A DNA stretch of 64,000 nucleotides, taken from assembly GCF_003315595.1 (NCBI RefSeq), contig NZ_QNQU01000002.1, positions 1 through 64,000 on the forward strand, in the 5' to 3' direction. Position numbers and translations under genes: made by a program. Origin of the DNA: Pedobacter miscanthi (GTDB lineage Bacteria; Bacteroidota; Bacteroidia; Sphingobacteriales; Sphingobacteriaceae). The notes under the pieces were generated by a model. That model did not search any database. It saw only the letters and a program-made list of their open reading frames with translations, and had not been told where the DNA came from. Below, piece by piece: positions 37,802 through 46,149 of this stretch (positions are counted from its first letter, which is position 1; each line of letters starts with the position of its first letter).

Positions 37802-38809
37802 TTAATTAATTGAGAAATTGGCTGACCATTGCTCAAGAATATCCCGGTAAGGTTTGATGAAATGCTCTTCGGCATATCTGCCCTGTTCAACGGCCAACCG
37901 GCTACGCTCTTCGCGGTCATATTCAACCCGGGTCAGTGAATAATCTTCGTGTTTAAGACTAGGTTGATAGATTTTGCCGGCCACTGAATTTGCATTGTAA
38001 ATTTCAGGGCGATAGATCTTCTGGAAAGTCTCCATCGTGCTGATGGAGCTGATCAGCCCAAGATCGGTATAGTCACTAAGCAGATCTCCGGAATGATAAA
38101 AAGCCATCGGTGCCACAGCATTTGGAGGCATGAAAAAACGAACCTTTAAACCCATTTTTGCGAAGTATTCATCGGTGAGTGAAAACTGATCCTGCTGGTA
38201 CTCAAAGCCCAGTACGGGATGTTGATATTCCGTGCGGGTATAGGTTTTATTACCCGATACACTCAGGCAAATGATCGGCGACATCTTAAAGTGTTCTTTA
38301 TATGTTGCCGAATTCACAAAACACTTATAAAGTTTTCCATGCAGGTCGCCAAAATTTTCAGGAACAGTGAAACTGGGTTTATCTTTATTGTAGTCGATCA
38401 ATAACACACTAAAATCATAATCACGCACGTAAGAAGAAAAATTATTTCCGGCAACACCTTCGATTTGCTGACCAGTCTTACGGTCAAAAATATTCGTTTT
38501 TAAAACTTCGATCATCGGCAGATCGTTGATACCGTTCTCATCATCGATACGCATCGTTACGGTGAGGATTTCGAGTTCTACATGGTAACGGTCGCCTTTT
38601 GGATTATCTACATGAGCCAATGCATTAAATCGATTATTGATCATATTTAAGGCATTACGCAGGTTTTGCTTACGGTTAACTCCCCTGGCCAGGTTTGCAA
38701 AATTGGTGGTCAGACGCGTCTGACTTGCGGGTTGATAATTTTCATCTAAACAAGTGCTCTTTAGCGTGAAGACAAAATCATCCCCAGTGGTATTCTGGAT
38801 ATTTTCCAT
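37802..38809 (-). CDS. mesX: MesX, DUF1852 partner of MesD methionine synthase
   Basis: It encodes 335 aa, soluble, and matches the DUF1852 family throughout (R-L-T-T-N-F-A-N-L-A-R-G, R-Q-N-L-R-like K-Q-N-L-R-N-A-L-N-M-I, Y-H-V-E-L-E-I-L, and H-P-V-L-G-F-E-Y). DUF1852 proteins were named MesX because they are required together with MesD for methionine synthesis in aerobic bacteria, possibly to provide the methyl group by an oxygen-dependent route. It is first in the operon, 22 bp before mesD. A 190-bp leader carrying the cobalamin riboswitch precedes it. Confidence 0.92.
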   Translation of the reverse strand: MENIQNTTGDDFVFTLKSTCLDENYQPASQTRLTTNFANLARGVNRKQNLRNALNMINNRFNALAHVDNPKGDRYHVELEILTVTMRIDDENGINDLPMIEVLKTNIFDRKTGQQIEGVAGNNFSSYVRDYDFSVLLIDYNKDKPSFTVPENFGDLHGKLYKCFVNSATYKEHFKMSPIICLSVSGNKTYTRTEYQHPVLGFEYQQDQFSLTDEYFAKMGLKVRFFMPPNAVAPMAFYHSGDLLSDYTDLGLISSISTMETFQKIYRPEIYNANSVAGKIYQPSLKHEDYSLTRVEYDREERSRLAVEQGRYAEEHFIKPYRDILEQWSANFSIN

Positions 38810-38916
38810 GTATTTCTTTAACTTTTTAAATGGTTAATGATCATTAAAAAGTTCTTGGTTATTCAGGATACGACAGACAAAAGAAAGGATTTCAGGAAAT
38901 GATATATACGCGAAAG

Positions 38917-39160
38917 TGCACGACAAACCCCGATGGTTTGCACCTTATAAGCTATACAATCTGACCAATAACCTCTTTACGCGGAAGTATCGTCAATTCA
39001 GAAAAGGCAGGTATCCTGACTTGTAACGGTTTTTACCGGCCTTCCCGTTTGCACAGTGACCATCATTGGTAAAACCTATTGTGTTACTTACAGTTGCGCG
39101 ACAGTTCGTGATTTGCACACGATTCCCTATTAATGTACCGCTAAGTAAAACCTTTCCCGA
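38917..39160 (-). promoter_or_regulatory. Cobalamin (B12) riboswitch with downstream hairpin, upstream of mesX
   Basis: Read on the minus strand from about 39160: AGGGAATCGTG (near 39128), the core GCGCAACTGTAA (39099-39088), GGAAGGCCGG, and the B12 box AAGTCAGGATACCTGCC (39022-39006). These match the class I cobalamin riboswitch in order and spacing. A hairpin follows at 38944-38917 (GGTTTG paired to CAAACC, with flanking GTGC pairs) and is a candidate expression platform. CCATC at its apex is complementary to GATGG in the riboswitch near 39066, a possible kissing contact. B12 should turn the operon off. Confidence 0.93.
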
Positions 39161-39201
39161 TTGCTGAAAAAAGCAAAGAACCACGAGCTATAAATTCTGT
39201 C

Positions 39202-39209
39202 CAAAGTTA
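39202..39209 (-). promoter_or_regulatory. Candidate -7 box for the riboswitch operon
   Basis: On the minus strand TAACTTTG (39209-39202) matches TAnnTTTG. It is placed so transcription would start near 39195, just before the riboswitch. The upstream -33 element is weak (TTTAG). Confidence 0.4.
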
Positions 39210-39333
39210 AACAAACAGTTATAAAAGTCTAAATAAGCCTGTCATTTAGGCTAAAATTGCTTTATTTTAATGATTTATTGAATTTTTATGCGGTTTGTGT
39301 GTACTTTAGCGTGCTTTAACAGTAATTTATGCT

Positions 39334-39795
39334 ATGGAACAATTGGATGAGATCGATCTGACACTATTAAAAATATTGGGAAATGACTCAAGTCATACCA
39401 TCAAGGAACTCGCCGCGAAGGTAAATTTGACGCCATCGCCGGTAGTGCAGCGTGTAAAACGACTGGAAAACAGTGGTTATACTAAGAAATATATCGCACT
39501 ACTTGACCCGGAAAAGTTCAACCAGGGCTTTATTGTGTTCTGCAATATCCGGCTTAAACAGCATGACCGGAAGGTGGGACACAACTTTGTAGCGGATATT
39601 CTCAAAATCGAGGAGGTTGTAGAATGTTATAATATCTCAGGCGATTATGATTTCTTTCTGAAAGTGTATGCCAAAGACATGAAGCATTACCAGGACTTTG
39701 TTTTTAATAAGTTAGGCTCCGTTGAAAGTATTGGGAGTACACATAGTACTTTCGTGATGGCCGAGATCAAAAACACACACAACATCAGTTTTTAA
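39334..39795 (+). CDS. Lrp/AsnC family transcriptional regulator
   Basis: It encodes 153 aa. An N-terminal helix-turn-helix (about residues 5-50: L-K-I-L-G-N-D-S-S-H-T-I-K-E-L-A and T-P-S-P-V-V-Q-R-V-K-R-L-E) is followed by the RAM ligand-binding domain (about 65-145: V-V-E-C-Y-N-I-S-G-D-Y-D-F-F-L-K-V). The family senses amino acids and forms octamers that bend DNA. It is divergent from the mesX operon with only the promoter and leader region between, so control of methionine genes or response to methionine is plausible. Its own promoter was not clear. Confidence 0.96.
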   Translation: MEQLDEIDLTLLKILGNDSSHTIKELAAKVNLTPSPVVQRVKRLENSGYTKKYIALLDPEKFNQGFIVFCNIRLKQHDRKVGHNFVADILKIEEVVECYNISGDYDFFLKVYAKDMKHYQDFVFNKLGSVESIGSTHSTFVMAEIKNTHNISF

Positions 39796-40216
39796 TTTTT
39801 GACACCTTCACACCCAATGCCAAAATTTATTAGGCAGTCTTCCAGTCGCATTTGGACTTTAGTCCCATCTTGTAACATCCCATTTTCGTTTTATTGAGGA
39901 TTTCTTCAAAATACCATCAACATCGATTCTCAGACATAAGAACCTTTCTTTAGCTTTTTTCTCCGGCGTCTTCAAAAAGAAAGTTAGACCAAAACTGCTT
40001 TCCCACATAATTCTACGATTTAAAATTAATAAATGTCGAACTATATAAACTTTGAATCAAGCCGATAATGCGCTTTACATTCTGAATACCAATATCTTAG
40101 ATGTAATTCTGCGGCAGTTTTTTTCATATTTATAACTACCAAGATTCTGCCACGAAAATTTGTTTAATTTTTTGACTCAGTTGAGCGCCAAAAGCGAAAC
40201 AAAATAGCTAGTGTCA
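39796..40216. other. About 420 bp of AT-rich DNA without a gene
   Basis: This lies between the lrp stop and the tRNA terminator. No ORF of note, repeat or RNA element was recognised. Confidence 0.45.
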
Positions 40217-40252
40217 AAATAAAAAAGGCTCCCAGTTTAACTGAGAGCCTTT
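40217..40252 (-). terminator. Rho-independent terminator of tRNA-Arg
   Basis: On the minus strand AAAGGCTCTCAGTT pairs with AACTGGGAGCCTTT (40252-40224, one G-T pair) and is followed by a T-rich tail (TTTTTTATTTT). It begins 7 bp after the tRNA end. Confidence 0.9.
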
Positions 40253-40258
40253 AAGCTG

Positions 40259-40332
40259 TACCCCGGAAGGGATTCGAACCCCTGACCCACGGTTTAGAAA
40301 ACCGTTGCTCTATCCAACTGAGCTACCGAGGC
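40259..40332 (-). tRNA. tRNA-Arg (anticodon TCT)
   Basis: The 74-nt minus-strand cloverleaf starts GCCTCGGTAGCTCAGTTGG. The acceptor stem GCCTCGG pairs with CCGGGGT (G-T at the end). The anticodon stem ACGGT/ACCGT holds the loop TTTCTAA with anticodon TCT. The T-loop is TTCGAAT. The CCA is not encoded. It reads AGA. Confidence 0.96.
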
Positions 40333-40551
40333 CCATTTTTTAATGAGCTGCAAATATAGAAGTTCTATTTAATATGTAAAAATATATTTTAAACTATTTA
40401 GAAGCTGCTTTTCCTAATTCAAATAAGTATTTCAGAACGAAGCAATTAAAATTGATTTATAGCAAAAAAACTTTCTGAAAAACACAGTTTTATCTCTATT
40501 CTACGCATTAAAACATAGATTGAACTTTCAAAAAAGCTTTATCAAGCGGGT

Positions 40552-40785
40552 TTAAGCATCCTCCCCATTCCAGATATCATCATCGGCATGGCTAATTTCA
40601 TCGTGACTTGATGTAATGCTTTTTAGCTCTTCGTGATGATAATTTCTTTCAGGATTTTCGGGCAATGCGTCATCCTGATTTAGCGGTATTTTCCTTAAAT
40701 GTTCAGGCTTTTTAACCTCTGGTAAATCATCGTGTATAACCGAAGGTTTCAGTATTGTTTTTTTGGGATGATTGTTATTTTCCAT
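40552..40785 (-). CDS. Small acidic hypothetical protein
   Basis: It encodes 77 aa, rich in Asp, Glu, His, Asn and Pro, with no hydrophobic core, so probably disordered. It starts M-E-N-N-N-H-P-K-K-T-I-L-K-P and ends acidic, D-D-D-I-W-N-G-E-D-A. No family is recognised. Short disordered proteins of this style are common and weakly conserved in Pedobacter-like genomes. It stands alone between the tRNA and a repeat-bearing gap, and could still be a chance ORF. Confidence 0.5.
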   Translation of the reverse strand: MENNNHPKKTILKPSVIHDDLPEVKKPEHLRKIPLNQDDALPENPERNYHHEELKSITSSHDEISHADDDIWNGEDA

Positions 40786-40904
40786 AATTTATTAGAGGAC
40801 TCAAATTTTAAGCCATAAATTAAAGGTAGGGGAAAATAATGGGTTTGCCGGATTTAATCGAGAAGAAAAAGCAGAGCGTAAACAGCGTTAAACAATCATC
40901 AAAA

Positions 40905-41199
40905 GATCCTTCGACTATCCTCAGGATGACAAAAAGAGGAGTCAATACCACCAAATCCTCCGTGTTTCTGTGAATCCGTGGCAAAAAATACGCACAAATA
41001 AAACATCTGTGTTTATCTGTGCGCATCTGTGGTAAAGTAAACCCTACAGATCCTTCGACTACGCTCAGGATGATAGTATCAAACGAAACGTCATCTCGGC
41101 CGCATTGGAGAGATCTATAAAAAGAGAAGTCAAGTTTTAAAAACTTGACTTCTCTGAATTAGCGCAATGAAAAGATCCTTCGACTACGCTCAGGATGAC
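40905..41199. repeat. Three REP-like palindromes downstream of uxuA
   Basis: A 26-bp sequence beginning GATCCTTCGACT and ending CTCAGGATGA occurs at 40905-40930, 41049-41074 and 41174-41199. Each is an imperfect palindrome (ATCCT and AGGAT arms). Between them lies a stretch with TCTGTGTTTATCTGTG-type text near 41010 that resembles the gap at 53.7-53.9 kb. Confidence 0.75.
41117..41155 (-). terminator. Strong hairpin, likely terminator of the PUL transcript
   Basis: AGAGAAGTCAAGTTT (41123-41137) and AAACTTGACTTCTCT (41141-41155) form a perfect 15-bp stem with a 3-nt loop. On the minus strand it is followed by TTTTTATAG. It lies about 90 bp after the uxuA stop, the last PUL gene. Confidence 0.75.
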
Positions 41200-41247
41200 A
41201 AAACCAGTAAGGAATTACGATGAATACATTCCTCTAAAGTACTGTAT

Positions 41248-42411
41248 TTAATAATTTCCGGTTACCCCAATTTCTAAACCTCTTAATTCGGCTAAACCGC
41301 GTAACCTGCCAATGGCTGAATATCCCGGATTGGTTACTTTTGCCAAATCATCCAGCATCTGGTGACCATGATCGGGACGGAAAGGAATCGATTTATCGCG
41401 TAAAGCATTCTCTTGGGTAATGGCTTTCATGATTTCGTACATATTTACATCGCCACCCAAATGGTCGGCCTCGTAGAAACTGCCATCTTCATCTTTTTTC
41501 ACGTTACGTAAGTGTGCAAAATATACACGCTCTTTAACCGCATCAAAAATTTCTAAAGCATTATTACCCATTCCGGCCCCTAACGAGCCCGTGCAGAAGC
41601 AAACACCATTAAAAGCCTGATCTACTTCTTTAATGATGTAGTTAAAATCTTCCAAAGTGCTGGCAATACGTGGTAATCCCAAAATCGCATAAGGTGGATC
41701 ATCTGGGTGAATGGTCATTTTAATGCCTTCTTCGGTACAAACCTCAGCAATTGAAGAAAGGAAATATTTTAAATTTTCTTTTAAACCCTGGGTACCTATG
41801 GCTTTGTATTCGTTAATACTGGCACGCAAAGTTTCCAGTTCAATTTCTTTTTCGTTCGGGATGCCCATCAATACATTGATGCGCAGATCAACCAGATCCT
41901 GCTCTGATAAAGTGGCATGTTTATCTTTAGCTCTTTGCAAAATCGATTCGGAATAATCAGCGTCGGCACCTTCCCTTTTCAGGATATATAAATCGAAAAT
42001 AGCCAGATCGATCCAGTTAAAATAAAGCGCTTTAGATCCGTCGGTCATTTCGAGATCCAGTTGTGTACGTGTCCAGTCGAGTACTGGCATAAAATTGTAG
42101 CACACAATCTTAATTCCGCAAGCCGATAAATTCCGCAAAGAGGTTTTATAGTTCTCAATATATTGGTCAACATCTGCCCTGCGCGTTTTAATCGCTTCGT
42201 GCACCGGTACACTCTCCACTACCGACCAGGTTAAGCCTGATGCTTCTATAATTGCTTTTCTTTCTTTGATATCTTCCAAAGGCCAAATTTCGCCATGTGG
42301 AATATGGTGCAACGCGGTTACAATACCTGTAGCACCGGCCTGTTTAACGTCTTGTAAGCTTACCGGGTCATTTGGTCCGTACCAACGCCAGGTTTGTTCT
42401 AACTTCTTCAT
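41248..42411 (-). CDS. uxuA: Mannonate dehydratase
   Basis: It encodes 387 aa, close to E. coli UxuA (394). It dehydrates D-mannonate to 2-keto-3-deoxygluconate in glucuronate breakdown and uses Mn or Fe. Family motifs are W-R-W-Y-G-P-N-D-P-V at the N-terminus, T-I-H-P-D-D-P-P, C-T-G-S-L-G-A-G, H-L-R-N-V and R-P-D-H-G-H-Q-M-L. There is no signal peptide, so it is cytoplasmic. It is the last gene of the PUL, 63 bp after the SDR gene. Uronate isomerase (UxaC) and the KDG kinase and aldolase are not in the window. Confidence 0.97.
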   Translation of the reverse strand: MKKLEQTWRWYGPNDPVSLQDVKQAGATGIVTALHHIPHGEIWPLEDIKERKAIIEASGLTWSVVESVPVHEAIKTRRADVDQYIENYKTSLRNLSACGIKIVCYNFMPVLDWTRTQLDLEMTDGSKALYFNWIDLAIFDLYILKREGADADYSESILQRAKDKHATLSEQDLVDLRINVLMGIPNEKEIELETLRASINEYKAIGTQGLKENLKYFLSSIAEVCTEEGIKMTIHPDDPPYAILGLPRIASTLEDFNYIIKEVDQAFNGVCFCTGSLGAGMGNNALEIFDAVKERVYFAHLRNVKKDEDGSFYEADHLGGDVNMYEIMKAITQENALRDKSIPFRPDHGHQMLDDLAKVTNPGYSAIGRLRGLAELRGLEIGVTGNY

Positions 42412-42474
42412 TATATATGATTACACAGATTAATTGATTACAACAATAAGGTGATTACATTGATTAACTTTTGG

Positions 42475-43299
42475 TTATACTCCCGAAAATGCAGTAAAGC
42501 CACCATCAACTTTAATATTTTCGCCGTTTACAAACTTAGAGGCATCGCTAAGCAAATATACCAATGCTCCGATTAATTCTTCGGGATCTCCAAAACGTTT
42601 AAATGGTGTTTTATAGATAATGGCTTCTCCCCTTGCGGTTAAGCTGCCATCTGCATTGGTAAGCAAAGCCCGGTTTTGGTTGGTGATAAAAAATCCGGGA
42701 ACAATTGAATTGATCCTGATTTTGTCCTGGTAGCGGTTTGCCAGTTCTACCGACATCCATTTGGTATAACAATCTATTGATGTTTTGGCCAATGAATAAC
42801 CTAATACGCGCGTAATGGCCTGGTTAGCAGAAACCGACGAAATGTTTACAATACTGCCGCCATTTTTGGCTATTTCTTTACCAAAAATCTGGGTAGGCAA
42901 CATGGTCCCGAACAAGTTGAGGTCGAATGCCTGTTTTAAGGCTGAAATATTAAGATCAAAAATATCACTTCCCGGCTGAATAACTGCTTCGGCTACATTT
43001 CCACCTGCCGCATTAACCAGGGCATCTATCCGTCCAAATTCTTTGATAATGGTTTCATTCGCATCGAGCAGGTTCTGCTCATCCAGCACATCTGCAATAA
43101 TATAAATGGCATTTCCACCTGCATTGGTTACATCAGCTACCCTTTGTTTGGCCGCTTCTTCGTTTCTACCAATTACAACGATTGTAGCACCTGCAGCGCA
43201 CAATCCGTTAACAAAAGCCTCGCCTAAAACACCTGTAGCGCCCGTAACCACCACAACCTTGTTTTTTAGTGAAAACAGGCTTTCTACTTCTTTTATCAT
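42475..43299 (-). CDS. SDR oxidoreductase, probable D-mannonate oxidoreductase (fructuronate reductase)
   Basis: It encodes 274 aa. Short-chain dehydrogenase fold: cofactor site V-V-T-G-A-T-G-V-L-G-E, N-A-A-G-G, active-site Ser in N-I-S-S-V-S and Y-x-x-x-K in G-Y-S-L-A-K. Position next to uxuA suggests it reduces fructuronate to mannonate, the step before UxuA; the SDR-type enzyme does this job in Bacillus (YjmF) in place of the E. coli UxuB family. The specific substrate is inferred from context. It is 18 bp after the GH30 gene. Confidence 0.9.
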   Translation of the reverse strand: MIKEVESLFSLKNKVVVVTGATGVLGEAFVNGLCAAGATIVVIGRNEEAAKQRVADVTNAGGNAIYIIADVLDEQNLLDANETIIKEFGRIDALVNAAGGNVAEAVIQPGSDIFDLNISALKQAFDLNLFGTMLPTQIFGKEIAKNGGSIVNISSVSANQAITRVLGYSLAKTSIDCYTKWMSVELANRYQDKIRINSIVPGFFITNQNRALLTNADGSLTARGEAIIYKTPFKRFGDPEELIGALVYLLSDASKFVNGENIKVDGGFTAFSGV

Positions 43300-43317
43300 T
43301 TGTTTAGTTAATTTAAG

Positions 43318-44784
43318 TTATTCTACTACCAATGTTGTTATAGAGTGCGGCAAGCTGGTTGTTGTTGCAGCCTCGCCTTTAATCCATAAACTGTATTTTA
43401 ATTTATCGTCTGATTGGTTCATTACCACTACCACCAGTTTGCCATCGGTATTTAAGAAGGCTGTTGATTGGAGTTTATCGCGACTAGATGCAGCACCAAT
43501 CCTTTTAGCACCCGGACGGATGAATTTAGAGAAATGGCCCATGTAATAATAAGCATTGGTATAAATTAGTTTATCATTTTTAGTATCGGCATGTACAGGG
43601 GCGAAACAAAAGTTACCCACGTGGTTTGGTCCGCCTTTTTCATCTAAAAGGATGTTCCAATCTGTCCATGCTGCTGTACCGGCATTAAAATCGTTAATCA
43701 TCGAGTAACCGTAACGCTCGCCCAAAGTCCAGTCGTCCAGTTTATTTACATCGTATTTTTCCTTGCAACCTTCGGTAAAAATGAGCGCTTTATCCGGATA
43801 AGCTTCATGTGTTTGTTTTACATTGCCAAACTGCATGCCACTGCCTGTCCATGTTTCGTACCAGTGGAAACCAATACCCCAAACATATTTGGCAGCATCT
43901 TTATCGTTTAAAATAGTACTTGCCCTTTGAAAAATCTGATCGCGGTTATGGTCCCATGCAATTAGTTTTTTTGAAGAAAGACCTGATTTCTGTAAAGTTG
44001 GACCTAAGAAATTTTTAATAAAATCGCGTTCTTCTTCGGCGGTAAACACACACGATTCCCATTTTTGTTTAGCCATGGGCTCGTTCTGTACACTCAAACC
44101 CCAGATCGGAATGCCCATCGCTTCGTAAGTTTTAATAAATTTCACATAGTGATTGGCCCAGTTCTGACGGAAGGCAGGTAATAAATGTCCGCCCTGAATC
44201 AAACTGTTATTATCTTTCATCCAGGCTGGTGGCGACCAGGGACTTACAAACAAAGGAAGTTTACCACCTGCTGCTGCTGTAGCCTGTTTAATCAAAGGGA
44301 TTTTAAATTGCTCATCGTGTGCCACGCTAAAGGTTTTAAGGGCTGCATCATTATCCTGAACGTAGGTGTAACTTCCGCTCGAGAAATCGCAGCTGGCAAT
44401 ATTGGTACGGGCCAAAGTATAACCAATACCTTTATCCGGGCTGTAATAAGCGGTTAAAAGTTCCTGCTGATTCTTTTTAGATAACTTGGCAAATGTTTCG
44501 GCAGAAGCATCAGTAAGTGCACCACCAATGCCAACCAAAGTTTGATATTTAACCGTAGGATCTACAAAGATACATGGCTCTGTTTCAAAAGGTTGTTTAT
44601 TCTCAACGAAATTTAAGGTTTCGGTTTTACTGATGCGGTATTCTGATTTTTCGGCAGTGGTATAAACGGTTACTTTTTTATTGGCAACGGTATAGGCCTG
44701 TACGGGTTTAACCGCTTTTTTGTTCTGTGCAGCCGCAGTAAATGCAGTTGCCAAAACCAATAGGATGCTCAAATTTTGTTTCAT
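43318..44784 (-). CDS. Glycoside hydrolase family 30, exported
   Basis: It encodes 488 aa. Signal peptide M-K-Q-N-L-S-I-L-L-V-L-A-T-A-F-T-A-A-A-Q, then a GH30 barrel with a C-terminal beta domain. The acid/base Glu is in W-G-L-S-V-Q-N-E-P and the nucleophile Glu in L-I-F-T-E-G-C. F-V-S-P-W-S-P-P-A-W-M-K-D is also typical. GH30 includes glucosylceramidases, beta-1,6-glucanases, beta-xylosidases and glucuronoxylanases; the family text resembles the glucosylceramidase/glucanase subgroups, but with a GH10 in the same locus a xylan role is also possible. It sits just before the uronate catabolic genes. Confidence 0.94.
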   Translation of the reverse strand: MKQNLSILLVLATAFTAAAQNKKAVKPVQAYTVANKKVTVYTTAEKSEYRISKTETLNFVENKQPFETEPCIFVDPTVKYQTLVGIGGALTDASAETFAKLSKKNQQELLTAYYSPDKGIGYTLARTNIASCDFSSGSYTYVQDNDAALKTFSVAHDEQFKIPLIKQATAAAGGKLPLFVSPWSPPAWMKDNNSLIQGGHLLPAFRQNWANHYVKFIKTYEAMGIPIWGLSVQNEPMAKQKWESCVFTAEEERDFIKNFLGPTLQKSGLSSKKLIAWDHNRDQIFQRASTILNDKDAAKYVWGIGFHWYETWTGSGMQFGNVKQTHEAYPDKALIFTEGCKEKYDVNKLDDWTLGERYGYSMINDFNAGTAAWTDWNILLDEKGGPNHVGNFCFAPVHADTKNDKLIYTNAYYYMGHFSKFIRPGAKRIGAASSRDKLQSTAFLNTDGKLVVVVMNQSDDKLKYSLWIKGEAATTTSLPHSITTLVVE

Positions 44785-44972
44785 TACAATATTATTTATT
44801 TGATTTAGCCTTGTAAAGCTGTTTTTATATTATTTGTGGCCCAATTTGCGAATAAATCGTTTATCCAGGCCATAAAATCTTAAATTTAACAGACCGATTT
44901 CAATCTACTTTTGATCATTTTTACATAACCAATTATCATTTAAGGAAATACAATCATTCAGATTCGAAATTT

Positions 44973-46148
44973 TTATTTTTTGCTTCTTAACAAAGCTTCC
45001 AGGTAATAATAATCTGCATAATTAATCGGTACATCAATTTCTGATTTGGCCGGACGATGACCTGTGCTGTGGTCCAAAATAAAGCCGTCGTTATCGCCGG
45101 GTTTGCTTGTATATTTTGTACTTAGAGAATATAAAATTTTATCGGCAGCAGCTTTATATTTTTTACTGTTGGCAGGGCTGTATTTTGCAAGTTCGTAAAG
45201 TGCAGAAGCCGTAATTGCAGCTGCAGAGGCATCACGCGAAACATCAGGAATTTTAGGATCATTATAATCCCAGTATGGAATACCATCTGCAGGGGTTATT
45301 TTACTGTTTAAGATAAAACCCGCAATACCATCAGCCTGAGCCAGATAAGTTTTGTTTTTGGTTTCGCGGTAACACATGGTATAACCATATAATGCCCAGG
45401 CCTGTCCACGTGCCCATGCCGATTCGTTTGCATAACCCTGTGCAGTTACCTTCTGGCGTACATTGCCGGTTAAAGTATCATAATCAATCACATGGTAAGA
45501 GCTAAAATCAGGTCTGAAATGGTTTTTTAATGTAGTATTGGCATGTTTTACAGCAATTTTATAAAAAGATGAATCGCCTGTTAATTTGGTGGTTTCAAAT
45601 AACAATTCAAGGTTCATCATGTTATCAATAATTACCGGATACTTCCATTTATCGCCGTTGTGGTCCCACGATTTGATTACCCCTGCAGTTGCATTAAACC
45701 GGGTCGACAATGATTTTGCCGCCTGGATAATTACTGCTTTGTAAGCGGGATCATTGGTTAAACGGTATCCGTTACCGAAAGGGCAATAGATCATGAAACC
45801 CAGATCGTGTGTTCCTTTATTAAATTGTTCTTTTTTAATGTCTTCGGTATATTTTTTGGCCAGCTCAAGCCATTTTTTATCCTTGGTATATTGATAGAAA
45901 TACCAAAGCTCTGCCGGGAAAAATCCACTGGTCCAATCTTTGGAAATTACCATTTTAAACTGGCCGTTTTCTACCGTACGTGGTGAAACCAGATTTGGCT
46001 TTAATTTCCGGGCCGAATCTACATTTTTAATGAGTACATCGGTTTGTTTGGCAGCTGATGCAAAAGCCTTTGCAACATTAACTTGCTGTGCTTTAACAAC
46101 ACTGAAAGACAGCATACTTAATGCCGTGATGGTTAATTTTATGTTCAT
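44973..46148 (-). CDS. Glycoside hydrolase family 88, unsaturated glucuronyl hydrolase
   Basis: It encodes 391 aa with a signal peptide ending at about residue 20 (V-V-K-A-Q). GH88 removes the 4,5-unsaturated uronic acid left by polysaccharide lyases, acting by hydration. Key motifs: T-S-G-F-F-P-A-E-L-W, H-D-L-G-F-M (Asp), I-I-D-N-M-M-N (Asp) and A-R-G-Q-A-W-A-L-Y-G. The lyase-fold enzyme lies 1 bp upstream, so the pair is translationally linked and probably works in sequence. Location is likely the periplasm. A 188-bp gap follows before GH30. Confidence 0.95.
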   Translation of the reverse strand: MNIKLTITALSMLSFSVVKAQQVNVAKAFASAAKQTDVLIKNVDSARKLKPNLVSPRTVENGQFKMVISKDWTSGFFPAELWYFYQYTKDKKWLELAKKYTEDIKKEQFNKGTHDLGFMIYCPFGNGYRLTNDPAYKAVIIQAAKSLSTRFNATAGVIKSWDHNGDKWKYPVIIDNMMNLELLFETTKLTGDSSFYKIAVKHANTTLKNHFRPDFSSYHVIDYDTLTGNVRQKVTAQGYANESAWARGQAWALYGYTMCYRETKNKTYLAQADGIAGFILNSKITPADGIPYWDYNDPKIPDVSRDASAAAITASALYELAKYSPANSKKYKAAADKILYSLSTKYTSKPGDNDGFILDHSTGHRPAKSEIDVPINYADYYYLEALLRSKK

Positions 46149-46149
46149 G

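Noticed and set aside
38993..39184. 63-codon minus-strand ORF
   Set aside because: It lies entirely within the cobalamin riboswitch and its promoter-proximal leader.
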